Both the position numbers and the translations under genes were made by a program. The notes beneath the pieces are model-generated. The model worked only from the letters and a program-made list of their open reading frames with translations, had not been told where the DNA came from and made no database searches. From positions 1 to 56,829 of the forward strand of contig JAIXUP010000064.1 in assembly GCA_027483505.1 (NCBI GenBank): 56,829 bases of DNA. Direction: 5' to 3'. The DNA comes from Hyphomicrobiales bacterium (GTDB lineage: Bacteria; Pseudomonadota; Alphaproteobacteria; Rhizobiales; Beijerinckiaceae). Shown one piece after another: positions 9,035-18,980 of the stretch (within the stretch, counting starts at the first letter, position 1; every line of letters starts with the position of its first letter).

Positions 9035-9063
9035 TTGACCCGTCAACACCTCTCGCCTATCAG
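9035..9063 (+). promoter_or_regulatory. Sigma-70-type promoter of tRNA-Lys
   Basis: TTGACC at 9035-9040 and TATCAG at 9058-9063 are separated by exactly 17 bases and end 17 bases before the mature tRNA. Orientation, spacing and distance fit a housekeeping promoter. Confidence 0.6.
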
Positions 9064-9080
9064 CACGCCACGCATGGTGC

Positions 9081-9156
9081 GAGTTCGTAGCTCAGCCGGT
9101 AGAGCACGTGACTTTTAATCATGGGGTCGTGGGTTCGAATCCCACCGAACTCACCA
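9081..9156 (+). tRNA. tRNA-Lys (anticodon TTT)
   Basis: A 76-base cloverleaf with an encoded CCA end. The acceptor stem GAGTTCG pairs with CGAACTC, the D arm is GCTC...GAGC, the anticodon stem CGTGA/TCATG (one G-T pair) closes the 7-base loop CTTTTAA with anticodon TTT, and the T arm is GTGGG-TTCGAAT-CCCAC. The discriminator is A. It reads AAA/AAG lysine codons. No integrase or attachment repeat was seen beside it. Confidence 0.96.
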
Positions 9157-9291
9157 TGCCGCCTGTTTCGGGCCGTCCGCGGCGGCTCCCGCAGGCTGAT
9201 CGGCGGGCGGCTCGCCCGAATCCGCCTGAAGACCCGGACAGACTTGCATTCACCGCGCGTCGGCCGGTGCGCTGAACCCGCAAGGACAGGG

Positions 9292-9663
9292 ATGAAGCTG
9301 ATTGGGCTGCTTTTCATCGCCGGCGTAGTGGGCCTGATGGGCTTTTTTGCACTGCGCGGGGAATGTCCGGGAGGCGTCGTCGTGATCTCCGAGGACCAGT
9401 GCGCGGCATCAGGCTCCGTGAGCCGCACCGCCTGCCGCACGATCTTCCGCGACGCCGACCGCGTCACGCAGGCTTCTGGCACTGTGTTTTCCGACCTCCA
9501 GCGCTGCCAAGCCAACCATGACCGCTGCGTTCCGAGTTCGGTCACGCAGGGCTTCGCGCCGGTTCCGGCAGGTTTTTGTGTCACCGCAATCGGCGATGCG
9601 GTAACGAGGCAGGAGCCGGTCTATCGGCGCAGCAACGCACCGCAGATCGGAGGCAACTCGTGA
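9292..9663 (+). CDS. Small membrane-anchored DUF1190 (YgiB)-like protein
   Basis: The 123-residue product starts at ATG 9292; a longer in-frame reading begins inside the tRNA and is rejected. An N-terminal hydrophobic segment (about 2-19, [19 protein letters not shown]) acts as a signal anchor. It is followed by a Cys-rich domain with [25 protein letters not shown] and GFCV. This spacing resembles DUF1190/YgiB, a periplasmic family of unknown function, and the four to five cysteines suggest disulfides. Its stop overlaps the GTG start of kdsA, so the two are coupled. The assignment is by motif pattern only. Confidence 0.7.
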   Translation: MKLIGLLFIAGVVGLMGFFALRGECPGGVVVISEDQCAASGSVSRTACRTIFRDADRVTQASGTVFSDLQRCQANHDRCVPSSVTQGFAPVPAGFCVTAIGDAVTRQEPVYRRSNAPQIGGNS

Positions 9664-10487
9664 CGCAGCACACAGTCTCGGTCGGCGACGTCAGCTTCGC
9701 CAATTATCTGCCCTTCGCGCTGATCGCCGGCCCCTGCCAGATGGAAAGCCGCGTCCATGCGCTGGAGATGGCAGCTGCCCTCAAGGAGATATGCGCCGGG
9801 CTCGGCATCGGCCTCGTCTTCAAGGCCTCCTATGACAAGGCCAACCGCACAAGCGGCAGTGCCGCGCGCGGGGTCGGCCTTGCCGCCGCGCTCCCCGTCT
9901 TCGCCGAAATCAGGGAGACGTTCGGCCTTCCCGTGCTGACCGACGTGCACGAGCGCGAGCATTGCCCGGTCATTGCCGAGGCTGTCGACATCCTCCAGAT
10001 CCCCGCCTTCCTGTGCCGGCAGACGGACCTGCTCAAGGCTGCGGCCAAAACGGGCCGGGTCGTCAACGTCAAGAAGGGCCAGTTCCTCGCGCCCTGGGAC
10101 ATGAAGAATGTCGCCGCCAAGATCACCGGCGCCGGCAACCCGAATGTGATGCTGACCGAGCGGGGCGTGTCCTTCGGCTACAACACGCTGGTCTCTGACA
10201 TGCGCTCGTTGCCGATCATGGCCGAAACCGGCGCGCCGGTGATTTTCGACGCGACCCACTCGGTGCAGCAGCCCGGCGGCAAGGGCGCATCGAGCGGCGG
10301 CCAGCGTGAATTTGTGGCGGTCCTCGCCCGCGCAGCTGTCGCGGTCGGCGTGGCCGGGCTGTTCATCGAGACCCATGAAGACCCCGACAATGCGCCCTCC
10401 GATGGCCCCAACATGGTCCATCTGAAGGACATGCCGGCTTTGCTGGCCCGCCTCAAGGCCTATGACCGCATCACGAAAGCCGCCTGA
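9660..10487 (+). CDS. kdsA: 2-dehydro-3-deoxyphosphooctonate aldolase (KDO-8-phosphate synthase)
   Basis: Condenses phosphoenolpyruvate with arabinose-5-phosphate to give KDO-8-phosphate for lipopolysaccharide inner core, in the cytoplasm. The GTG at 9660 is chosen because it overlaps the upstream TGA (GTGA) and gives the normal 275 residues; a longer frame starts at 9576. The motif IAGPCQMES places Cys26 at the position that is Cys in metal-dependent enzymes and Asn in E. coli, so this should be the metal-dependent class. KANRTSG and GANPNV-type phosphate segments are present (KANRTS, GNPNVML). Confidence 0.95.
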   Translation: MTQHTVSVGDVSFANYLPFALIAGPCQMESRVHALEMAAALKEICAGLGIGLVFKASYDKANRTSGSAARGVGLAAALPVFAEIRETFGLPVLTDVHEREHCPVIAEAVDILQIPAFLCRQTDLLKAAAKTGRVVNVKKGQFLAPWDMKNVAAKITGAGNPNVMLTERGVSFGYNTLVSDMRSLPIMAETGAPVIFDATHSVQQPGGKGASSGGQREFVAVLARAAVAVGVAGLFIETHEDPDNAPSDGPNMVHLKDMPALLARLKAYDRITKAA

Positions 10488-10491
10488 CCGC

Positions 10492-11670
10492 ATGGATGCA
10501 GCAAAGAATGCGGCCGATCTGAAGAAGCTGATTCTGGTGCTTGGCGCGTGTGGCTTCGCCAGCACCTTCACCATGCGCCTCGTCGATCCGCTGGTGCCCA
10601 CGCTCGCGGCCGAATTCAACCGCACCATCCCGCAGGCGGCGATGATCGCGACCGGCTTTTCGATCAGCTACGCCATCGGGCAGCCGTTTCTCGGACCCAT
10701 CGCCGATGCGGTCGGCAAGGCCCGCACGATCATGGCCTGCCTTGCGGCGTTGACGATGATGCTTCTGGCATCCGCCTTCGTCAGCACGTTCGAAGGGCTG
10801 TTTGTCACCCGCATGCTGATGGGTGTGTTCGCCGGCGGGATCATTCCGATCGCCATGGCGGCCATTGGCGACCGCGCGGCCATGGCCGAGCGCCAGGTCG
10901 TGCTTGGCCGCTTTCTGACCATCATGATTGTCGGCCAGACAGCTGGCGCAGCCTTTTCCGGCCTGATCGCGGATCATTTCGGCTGGCGCGCCGTGATGAT
11001 CGCCGCATCCGTCCTGGCAGGCGGCGCCGGTCTCATGGTCGCACTGGTCCTGAAGCCGCGGCCCGAAGCGAAGCGGGAGGCCCTCAGCTTCTCAGGCGCT
11101 ATCGCGCGCTACCGGCAGGTCTTTTCGAACCCGAAAACGCCGATCCTCTATGCTCTGGTCATCACCGAGGGCGCCTTGATCTTCGGCATCATGCCCTTCG
11201 TGGCCGGCATTCTGGCCGAGCGCGCCGGCGTCGGCGCGACTGAGGCAGGGCTGGCCGTCGGCGGCGCGGGGCTCGGCGGCCTGATCTACGGTTTCAGCGT
11301 CCGCGCACTGGTCGCGCGCCTCGGCCCCCGACTGATGGTGACCGCAGGCGGCCTGATGATGGGTGGCGCGATCATGCTGTTCGCGCTGCCCTTCCTGCCG
11401 TGGTGGACCGCCATCGGCTGTTTCATCCTGCAGGGCTTCGGCTTCTTCCTGATGCATGGCACCTACCAGGCCCAGGCGACCGAACTGGCTCCGGAAGCGC
11501 GCGGCTCGGCGGTCGCCCTTTTCGCCTGCGCCCTGTTCTGCGGCCACGCCATCGGGCCGGTGCTGATGGGCGTTCTGAAAACCGGTTTTGGCCCCTCTCC
11601 CGCCCTGCTCATCATGGCGGCAGGCATCGTCACGTTGGGCTTCATCGCACCCCGGCTGCTGCGCCTGTGA
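10492..11670 (+). CDS. MFS transporter (drug/metabolite exporter type)
   Basis: A 392-residue major facilitator protein with about 12 hydrophobic segments. The start at ATG 10492, four bases after the kdsA stop, is preferred over one inside kdsA. The loop between spans 2 and 3 (GPIADAVGKARTI) matches the MFS motif GxxxDxxGRR/K, and VRALVARLGPRLMV repeats it in the second half. Short loops and no large domain suit an efflux or sugar-efflux type permease. The substrate cannot be told. It lies directly after kdsA, probably read through from it. Confidence 0.88.
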   Translation: MDAAKNAADLKKLILVLGACGFASTFTMRLVDPLVPTLAAEFNRTIPQAAMIATGFSISYAIGQPFLGPIADAVGKARTIMACLAALTMMLLASAFVSTFEGLFVTRMLMGVFAGGIIPIAMAAIGDRAAMAERQVVLGRFLTIMIVGQTAGAAFSGLIADHFGWRAVMIAASVLAGGAGLMVALVLKPRPEAKREALSFSGAIARYRQVFSNPKTPILYALVITEGALIFGIMPFVAGILAERAGVGATEAGLAVGGAGLGGLIYGFSVRALVARLGPRLMVTAGGLMMGGAIMLFALPFLPWWTAIGCFILQGFGFFLMHGTYQAQATELAPEARGSAVALFACALFCGHAIGPVLMGVLKTGFGPSPALLIMAAGIVTLGFIAPRLLRL

Positions 11671-11692
11671 GCGACATCCCCATGACCGTGGG

Positions 11693-12145
11693 TCAGCGCC
11701 CGCGATAGGGCATCACGCCCTGATCGGGCACCCAAAGGTTCTTCGGCGCCTCGCCGGTCTGCCAGAACACATCGATCGGAATGCCGCCGCGCGGATACCA
11801 GTAGCCGCCGATCCGGAACCACTTTGGCGCGAGCAGATCGACAAGCCGCTTGCCGATGCCGACCGTGCAGTCCTCATGAAAGGCACCGTGATTGCGGAAG
11901 CTGGTCAGATACAGCTTTAGCGACTTCGATTCGACCAGCCAGTCGCCCGGAAGGTAGTCGATCACCAGAATGCCGAAATCCGGCTGGCCTGTGACCGGGC
12001 AGATTGAGGTGAACTCGGGCGCCGTGAACCGCGCCAGATAGTCGGTGCCGGGATGCGGGTTCGGCACACGGTCGAGGACAGCGGTCTCTGGCGACGCGGG
12101 AATCGTGGATGCGTGACCAAGCTGTGTGGTGACGGGAGCGGCCAT
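11693..12145 (-). CDS. queF: NADPH-dependent 7-cyano-7-deazaguanine reductase (preQ1 synthase)
   Basis: Reduces preQ0 to preQ1 in queuosine tRNA modification, in the cytoplasm. This is the short unimodular QueF type (150 residues). Cys49 in [12 protein letters not shown] forms the thioimide, Asp56 is the general acid, ESKSLKLY (72-79) is the family signature and His90-Glu91 binds substrate. All are intact. It stands alone, convergent with the MFS gene; no other queuosine genes are in the window. Confidence 0.96.
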   Translation of the reverse strand: MAAPVTTQLGHASTIPASPETAVLDRVPNPHPGTDYLARFTAPEFTSICPVTGQPDFGILVIDYLPGDWLVESKSLKLYLTSFRNHGAFHEDCTVGIGKRLVDLLAPKWFRIGGYWYPRGGIPIDVFWQTGEAPKNLWVPDQGVMPYRGR

Positions 12146-12228
12146 GCCCGGATGTCCTTTTCGTTGCGAAACAGGCCGCTCTTCTGTCAGCCCTCACGGC
12201 GAAGCGCAACCCTTGGCGTGTCCGTCGA

Positions 12229-12789
12229 TCAGGCCGGACGTGCAGGGCCGGAAGACCGCCCGGACCGCGCAGAGACGACCGCCGGCAGAATTATACGCTT
12301 GATGCTCTCATCCGACAGCGCGCCCGGAACCCGGGCGACCACCATACCCGACGTGTCGATCACAAAGGTATTGGGCACACCGCGCTGGTTCAGCGCCTTC
12401 GTCAGCACATTGCGCGGATCGTGTCCGAGGGCGTGGTAAGGGTTGCCCGCCTCGCGCAGATAGGCGCGCGCTGCCGTGGGGGTGTCCTTATAGACCAGAC
12501 CGATCAGCCTGAAGCGTCCATCCGCCGCCAGCGACCTGAGCAACGGGTGTTCGCCACGACAGTAGCCGCACCAAGACGCCCAGACATTCAGCACGGTGAC
12601 GCCGCCCCGGAACGTGTCCGGCGTGATCCCGGGGACTGGCCATCCGCTGCTGGTCCGCAGACCTTCCACCGGCGGAATGGCAACAGCCGGCAGTATGGCC
12701 ACGGTCTCCTGCGTGCAGGCCGCGATCAGGGTCGCCGCTCCGCCTGCCACAACGACGCGGCGCGACATCTTAGGCGCTGGCCCGTTCAT
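12229..12789 (-). CDS. TlpA/DsbE-like thioredoxin-fold lipoprotein
   Basis: A 186-residue periplasmic thiol-disulfide protein. ATG 12789 is chosen because GGAG lies about 6 bases upstream. The N-terminus has SRR followed by a hydrophobic stretch and the lipobox LIAAC (Cys25), so it may be exported by Tat or Sec and then lipidated. The thioredoxin-like domain has NVWASWCGYC with the C74-x-x-C77 pair, and GVPNTFVID holds the cis-Pro loop as in CcmG/DsbE. It is divergent from eno with no cytochrome c maturation genes beside it, so its client is unknown. Confidence 0.85.
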   Translation of the reverse strand: MNGPAPKMSRRVVVAGGAATLIAACTQETVAILPAVAIPPVEGLRTSSGWPVPGITPDTFRGGVTVLNVWASWCGYCRGEHPLLRSLAADGRFRLIGLVYKDTPTAARAYLREAGNPYHALGHDPRNVLTKALNQRGVPNTFVIDTSGMVVARVPGALSDESIKRIILPAVVSARSGRSSGPARPA

Positions 12790-12871
12790 CAGGAACTCCA
12801 TCGCTTGGACAATCGGCGACAGGCTGTGACCCAGCTCTGTTAAGGAGAGGTTGTGACGGGCATCCAATTGA

Positions 12872-14242
<1,371 letters not shown>

Positions 14243-14254
14243 TGCGCCAGAAGG

Positions 14255-14274
14255 CTCCCGGCCCTCGCCGGGAG
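14255..14274 (+). terminator. Hairpin downstream of eno
   Basis: CTCCCGGC and GCCGGGAG form a perfect 8-base-pair stem with a CCTC loop, 12 bases after the eno stop codon. It lacks an immediate T run, so it may be a weak terminator or a 3'-end stabilising hairpin. Confidence 0.4.
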
Positions 14275-14376
14275 TGGCGCGGTCCGGCTGCAAAGTTGCA
14301 CGCCGTCCGTGCACCGGGCGGCATTTTCTTTTTCGCCGCGATGATGCCTCATGGGCCGAGCATGTAGCGGAGCCTC

Positions 14377-15291
14377 ATGGCCTTCCTTCTGAACTTGCCC
14401 ACACGGCATCTGGCGTTCGCCGGCATGTCTCTGGCGATGATCATCTATGGCGCGAATTTCGTCGTCACGCGCCATGCCGTGCTCAACGGCCTGACGGCGC
14501 ATGATCTGCTTGCGCTGCGCTTCGCCACGGCCGGTCTTCTGCTGCTCCCCGTGTTCGGTTGGCGCGGCTGGCGCGATTGCGCCGGTGTCGGCTGGGGACG
14601 CGGGCTCCTCCTGACGGTGATGAGCGGCTTTCCGATGAGCTATCTGATGCTGACCGGGCTGACGATGGCCCCGGCCGCGCATGGCGCATCGATCGGCCCG
14701 GGCACGGTCACCCTCATCGGCATCATCGGCAGCGTCCTGCTCTTCGGAGCCAGGCTGACTCGCCCGTTGATGGCGGGCGTCATCATCGTCATCGCCGGGC
14801 TGGCGGCGCTCGCCTTCGCCGGCACCAAAGCCACCAATCTGCCGAACCTGTTCTGGGGGGACATGTGTTTTCTGGCTGTCGGACTGCTCTGGGGCTTCTA
14901 TCCGCTTCTGCTCGCGCTGTGGAAGCTCGACGGCCTGAAGGCAACGGCGATCGTATCGGTCCTGTCGATGGCCTATCTGCCGTTTTACGCGGTTTTCTTC
15001 TTCCGCGGCTTCGACGTGGCGCCATGGTACGTCATCGCCTTTCACGGCATCAATCAGGGCGTGCTCAACGTTGTTGTGGGACTGCTGCTCTGGGCCTGGG
15101 CGGCAAAAGTCCTCGGCATCGGCGTGACCGGACGCTTTCCGCCGATGATCCCCGTCATCGGCACCTTGCTCGGCATGCCGATCCTCGGCGAGTGGCCAAG
15201 CCTGTTCCAACTGCTGGGGATCGCGATGATCGTCGGCGGTCTGATGCTGGCGGCCTGGCGGCAGGCCCCCAAGGCCGTGCCGTCAAGCTGA
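14377..15291 (+). CDS. DMT-family (EamA) transporter
   Basis: A 304-residue inner-membrane protein with ten predicted spans arranged as two EamA repeats. The first begins at about 13 (LAFAGMSLAMIIYGANFV, with the typical small-residue first helix), the second at about 155 (LFWGDMCFLAVGLLWGFYPL). Such proteins export amino acids, metabolites or drugs; the substrate is unknown. It is about 135 bases after eno and has its own start, so it may be independently transcribed. Confidence 0.88.
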   Translation: MAFLLNLPTRHLAFAGMSLAMIIYGANFVVTRHAVLNGLTAHDLLALRFATAGLLLLPVFGWRGWRDCAGVGWGRGLLLTVMSGFPMSYLMLTGLTMAPAAHGASIGPGTVTLIGIIGSVLLFGARLTRPLMAGVIIVIAGLAALAFAGTKATNLPNLFWGDMCFLAVGLLWGFYPLLLALWKLDGLKATAIVSVLSMAYLPFYAVFFFRGFDVAPWYVIAFHGINQGVLNVVVGLLLWAWAAKVLGIGVTGRFPPMIPVIGTLLGMPILGEWPSLFQLLGIAMIVGGLMLAAWRQAPKAVPSS

Positions 15292-15310
15292 GCCAGATTA
15301 AACAGACACG

Positions 15311-15673
15311 TTACGAGCCGCGGCGCGGGCTTTCGGATGAGGGCTTGCCGGCCGGCTCCTCGACGACACGGTATTCCACATCCTCGATTTCGTCGCGCTC
15401 ACGGGACTTGGCCGGGCGGCGACGGGGCTGCCCCGCCGCAGGCTGCGCGATTCCAGCCGCCTTCAGAAGCTTCTCGATGCGCTTGCGCATGATGAAGGCA
15501 GTGACCGCGCCTGCGATCAGCACCAACGGCAACAGCAGGACGGCAAGCGTGCTGACAACCAGAAACAGCGCGATGCCCAGCGCGGCGCTGCCGGCCGCCA
15601 TGAGGCCAACGGCCCAGTTCGGCAAGGTTACGGTCTTCTGGCGCGATTTCGCGCGATAGCTCAGGCGCAGCAT
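15311..15673 (-). CDS. Small membrane protein of unknown function
   Basis: 120 residues: a basic N-terminus, a hydrophobic region at about 20-60 that is long enough for two spans (VGLMAAGSAALGIALFL, LAVLLLPLVLIAGAVTAFIM), then RKRIEKLLKAAG and a charged, Pro/Arg/Glu-rich C-terminal tail. Many Hyphomicrobiales encode similar two-span proteins with an acidic tail. The gene is convergent with the DMT transporter and divergent from mazG. No enzymatic motif seen. Confidence 0.65.
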   Translation of the reverse strand: MLRLSYRAKSRQKTVTLPNWAVGLMAAGSAALGIALFLVVSTLAVLLLPLVLIAGAVTAFIMRKRIEKLLKAAGIAQPAAGQPRRRPAKSRERDEIEDVEYRVVEEPAGKPSSESPRRGS

Positions 15674-15835
15674 CCGGCATCACCATCAAGCTGGCGAAGC
15701 AGGGACCAGCGCTGCATATGTGGCCTCGGCCCACCCCGAAAGCAAGGTCAGCGCGGCCCGATCTCTCCACAGCCATGATCGGCCGCTAGCGCCGCCCCCG
15801 CTGACTGTTCGCCTCGCGCCCGGTATGATGAGGTC

Positions 15836-16657
15836 ATGAAACCCGGTCGCGACATCGATAGCCTGCTGGACATCATGGTGGCGCTCCGCACGCCGGTCAC
15901 CGGCTGCAACTGGGACCTGGAGCAGAGCTTCGAGACCATTGCGCCCTACACGATCGAAGAAGCCTATGAGGTGGCCGACGCCATCCAGCGCGGCGACCTG
16001 ACCGATCTGCGCGACGAATTGGGCGACCTATTGCTGCAGGTCGTCTTCCATGCCCGCATCGCCGAGGAGGCAGGGCACTTCGCCTTCGCCGATGTGGTGG
16101 AAGCGATCAACCGCAAGATGATCCGCCGGCACCCCCATGTCTTCGGCGCGCGCAGGGATTGGACCCCCGCAGAGGTGAAGGCGTCGTGGAAGCGGATCAA
16201 GGCCGAGGAAAAGGCCGAACGCGCGACGGAACGGCTCGCCGCCGGCAGCGCGCCCGAGCACAGCGGGCTGCTGGACGAGATTTCGCCGGCCATGCCGCCC
16301 ATGGCCCGCGCGGTGAAATTGCAGGCGAAGGCCGGCACGGTCGGGTTTGACTGGAATGACCCCAAGGCGGTGCTGCGGAAGCTGCGCGAGGAGATCGACG
16401 AAATCGACGCCGCGCTTGAGAGTGGCGAGAAGCCCGCGATCCAGGACGAAATCGGCGACATGATGTTCGCCATTGCCAACCTTGCACGCCATCTCGATAT
16501 CGACCCGGACACGGCGCTGGCGGGAACCAACGCCAAGTTCATGCGCCGCTTCGCCTTCATCGAACAGGCGCTCGCGGCGCAGGGCCGCACACTTGTCGAA
16601 AGCTCGCTCGACGAGATGGATGCGCTCTGGAACGAGGCGAAGCAAAGTGACCTTTAA
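15836..16657 (+). CDS. mazG: Nucleoside triphosphate pyrophosphohydrolase MazG
   Basis: Hydrolyses (d)NTPs to monophosphates plus pyrophosphate, a house-cleaning and (p)ppGpp-modulating enzyme. Its 273 residues contain two MazG domains. The first carries EEAYEVADAI and DELGDLLLQVVFHARIAEE (about 42-80), the second EEIDEIDAAL and DEIGDMMFAIANLARH (about 183-222), giving the EExxE/D and ExxD metal-binding pattern in both. It is convergent with hflX. In many relatives hflX and mazG are adjacent, whereas here an AT-rich insert separates them. Confidence 0.95.
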   Translation: MKPGRDIDSLLDIMVALRTPVTGCNWDLEQSFETIAPYTIEEAYEVADAIQRGDLTDLRDELGDLLLQVVFHARIAEEAGHFAFADVVEAINRKMIRRHPHVFGARRDWTPAEVKASWKRIKAEEKAERATERLAAGSAPEHSGLLDEISPAMPPMARAVKLQAKAGTVGFDWNDPKAVLRKLREEIDEIDAALESGEKPAIQDEIGDMMFAIANLARHLDIDPDTALAGTNAKFMRRFAFIEQALAAQGRTLVESSLDEMDALWNEAKQSDL

Positions 16658-16709
16658 AGTAAAAGAAGCGTCGGTCAACCATCATCAATAAATTCAAGAA
16701 AGTGGCAGC

Positions 16710-17284
16710 ATGAGGAAGATTTTCAACGGTTTTGTAGCTATCTTGCCATATTTAGTGGCACTTTTTATCACGGTGTGTTTTTGTTTTCTCACATACAGAA
16801 ATTGGACACATCTGAAGCCCGAGGAGTGGGCAGCGATCGGTCAAATGATTTCGGCATGCGTTGGCACGTTACTATTTGTAACAGCTTTGTGGCAGATTAT
16901 ATCCTTCAATCATGAAAGTAAAAAAGTCGAACGCTAGAAATTTGCAATAAATATGACACCGATCAAATTATAGATGATGCAGCTGAAGCAATTTTTGATG
17001 CAAGAAACGATGGAGATCTAAAGATAAATCCTCAGAAGTATAGAAAACATATAATAGTAATTTTAAATTATTTGGATAGCGTTGCAATTGGCATCGAGCA
17101 AGGGCTTTATATTGATAGACTTGCGAAAGATCATTTGAATGAAATTTTGCAGAGTCACGTAAATGAATATTTAGAAGATCGGCAGTATGCTAAACAGGCA
17201 GGGATCAATCCTGAAAATTTCAAACGTCTTTTGTCCGTTGCTGGTCGTTGGCGGGCCCCAGAAGCGCCACACTTTCGGGGCTAG
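16710..17284 (+). pseudogene. AT-rich broken gene, DUF4760-like, one-base frameshift
   Basis: ATG 16710 opens a 75-codon frame with one or two membrane spans (ILPYLVALFITVCFCFLTYR; GTLLFVTALWQII) that stops at TAG 16935-16937. Coding sense continues without a stop in another frame (TLEICNKYDTDQIIDDAAEA, later LDSVAIGIEQGLYIDRLAKD) to TAG at 17284. Adding one A to the run at 16920-16925 would join the halves into about 191 residues with a membrane N-terminus and a helical cytoplasmic domain, resembling DUF4760. GC is about 35-40%, far below its neighbours. It could be a decayed import, a phase-variable gene or a sequencing error in the A run. Confidence 0.7.
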
Positions 17285-17380
17285 TTGATCATCTCGGGGT
17301 ATCGCTCTACAAATGGAACGCAGATGGAGATTCGTATGATAATCAATCTTAGAGAGCCTAAGTGTTAAGTCGAAGGTGCG

Positions 17381-18835
17381 TCATCGCTCTTTCGCGGCCG
17401 GGAACCGCTGCAAGACCTTGTCCCTGCGCTGCGGCGGCACCCTGATCATCGCCAGAATCCGGCCTTTCGCGTCTTCGCGCCGCTCCAGCACCTCGCCCTG
17501 CGTGTAGAGCCATGCGAGACCGGCGCCGTCGGTCGGATCAAGGGTGATCAGATAAATGCTCGTGTCCCTTGCGAGCCTGTCCTCGACGCGGGCCAGCAGC
17601 TTGGCAATCCCCTCCCCAGTCAAGGCGGACACCAGCGCCGGGCGCTCCTCAGCCGGACGGTTGGCGGCGACGGCGGCAAGCTGGTCGTGAACATGGCTCG
17701 GCAGGAGATCGGCCTTGTTCCAGACCTCGATCAGAGGCGTCGGTGGCTCGGCGGCGGCGCCCGTCTCGGGATCGGCCTTGGCGCCCGTGACGCCGAGGTC
17801 GCGCAGGATGGCCTCGACATCGGCGCTTTGGGCCTCGGTGTCCTCATGCGCCACGTCGCGCACATGCAAGATGACATCGGCCTCGACCACATCTTCCAGC
17901 GTGGCGCGAAACGCAGCCACCAGCATGGTCGGGAGATCAGAGATGAAACCGACAGTGTCGGTCAGGATCACCTTCTGGCCATGCGGCAGCTTGATGGCGC
18001 GGGCGGTCGGGTCGAGCGTTGCGAACAGCAGGTCTTTGGCGAACACGTCAGCACCCGCCAGCCGGTTGAATAGCGTGGACTTGCCAGCGTTGGTGTACCC
18101 CACCAGCGCCACCACCGGATAGGGCACCTTGGTGCGGCTCTTGCGGTGCAGTCCACGCGTGCGCACCACGGTTTCGAGGTCGCGCTCGATCTTGGCGACC
18201 CGTTCCTGGATCTGTCGTCTGTCCGCCTCGATCTGGGTCTCGCCGGGGCCGCCGAGAAAGCCGAAACCGCCGCGCTGGCGTTCGAGGTGGGTCCATGACC
18301 GGACCAGGCGGCTTTTCTGGTAGTTGAGATGCGCCAGTTCGACCTGCAGCGCCCCTTCCTTCGTGCGCGCGCGCCGCCCGAAGATCTCGAGGATCAGGCC
18401 CGTACGGTCGATGACCTTGCACTTCCAGGCCTTTTCCAGATTGCGCTGCTGAATCGGGGACAACGGAGCGTCGACGATCACCAGCTTGATCTCGCCTTCC
18501 GCGATCAGCGCTTCGATCTCCTCGACCTTGCCTTTGCCGAGATAGGTCGACGGCCGCAGGGCCTGCAATTGCGCAATGCCCTTGCCTGCAACGGTCAGAT
18601 CGATGGCCGCCGCCAGGCCGACCGCTTCCGCAAGCCGCGCCTCCATGGCCCGCGTTGCCGCCGGGCTCCTGTCTGCATCATGACCGGACTTCAGCTGTGC
18701 GCGGGGCGACAGATACGGGCCGAGCACATAGGCGCGGGTTCCGCTGGCAATGTCGCGTTCGATGTCGTCGAGGGCCTTCTTCGTGTCGGCTATCGCCTGA
18801 TTGGCCTTGGCCTTGCCGATGATTTCCTTGTTCAT
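17381..18835 (-). CDS. hflX: Ribosome-associated GTPase HflX
   Basis: GTPase that splits stalled ribosomes, chiefly under stress. ATG 18835 (484 residues) is chosen; the frame extends further upstream but that part is not HflX-like. It has the HflX N-terminal domain (about 70-210, with GKGKVEEI and [15 protein letters not shown]), a coiled GGXGFLGG linker ([16 protein letters not shown]), then the G domain with G1 GYTNAGKS, G3 DTVGF and G4 NKAD. The C-terminal domain ends [13 protein letters not shown]. hfq, its usual neighbour, is not in the window. Confidence 0.95.
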   Translation of the reverse strand: MNKEIIGKAKANQAIADTKKALDDIERDIASGTRAYVLGPYLSPRAQLKSGHDADRSPAATRAMEARLAEAVGLAAAIDLTVAGKGIAQLQALRPSTYLGKGKVEEIEALIAEGEIKLVIVDAPLSPIQQRNLEKAWKCKVIDRTGLILEIFGRRARTKEGALQVELAHLNYQKSRLVRSWTHLERQRGGFGFLGGPGETQIEADRRQIQERVAKIERDLETVVRTRGLHRKSRTKVPYPVVALVGYTNAGKSTLFNRLAGADVFAKDLLFATLDPTARAIKLPHGQKVILTDTVGFISDLPTMLVAAFRATLEDVVEADVILHVRDVAHEDTEAQSADVEAILRDLGVTGAKADPETGAAAEPPTPLIEVWNKADLLPSHVHDQLAAVAANRPAEERPALVSALTGEGIAKLLARVEDRLARDTSIYLITLDPTDGAGLAWLYTQGEVLERREDAKGRILAMIRVPPQRRDKVLQRFPAAKER

Positions 18836-18980
18836 GGCTGGAACACTAGCGCAGCGATATGGCCGGGTCGAGGCAAGGATTGGCGAACGGCGGCCAATGC
18901 TACAGAAACGGACTGTACATTGGCGCATTCTGCGCGCGATGATTTCGCCAACGCGAGTCCCTGTTCACGAAGTCCCCTCC

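Noticed and set aside
9060..9584. Minus-strand 174-codon frame crossing the tRNA
   Set aside because: It spans a confident tRNA and the opposite strand of a better supported exported-protein gene.
9081..9700. Phage or island integration at tRNA-Lys
   Set aside because: No integrase, no repeated tRNA 3' end, and the flanking genes are housekeeping with normal composition.
16917..16940. Programmed -1 frameshift at the A run in the AT-rich gene
   Set aside because: The run is read in the phase AGT-AAA-AAA-GTC, not A-AAA-AAG, and no downstream stem-loop was seen; loss of one A is simpler.
18836..18928. N-terminal extension of HflX by 31 residues
   Set aside because: The extra codons are not HflX-like and would occupy the divergent promoter region; ATG 18835 is preferred.
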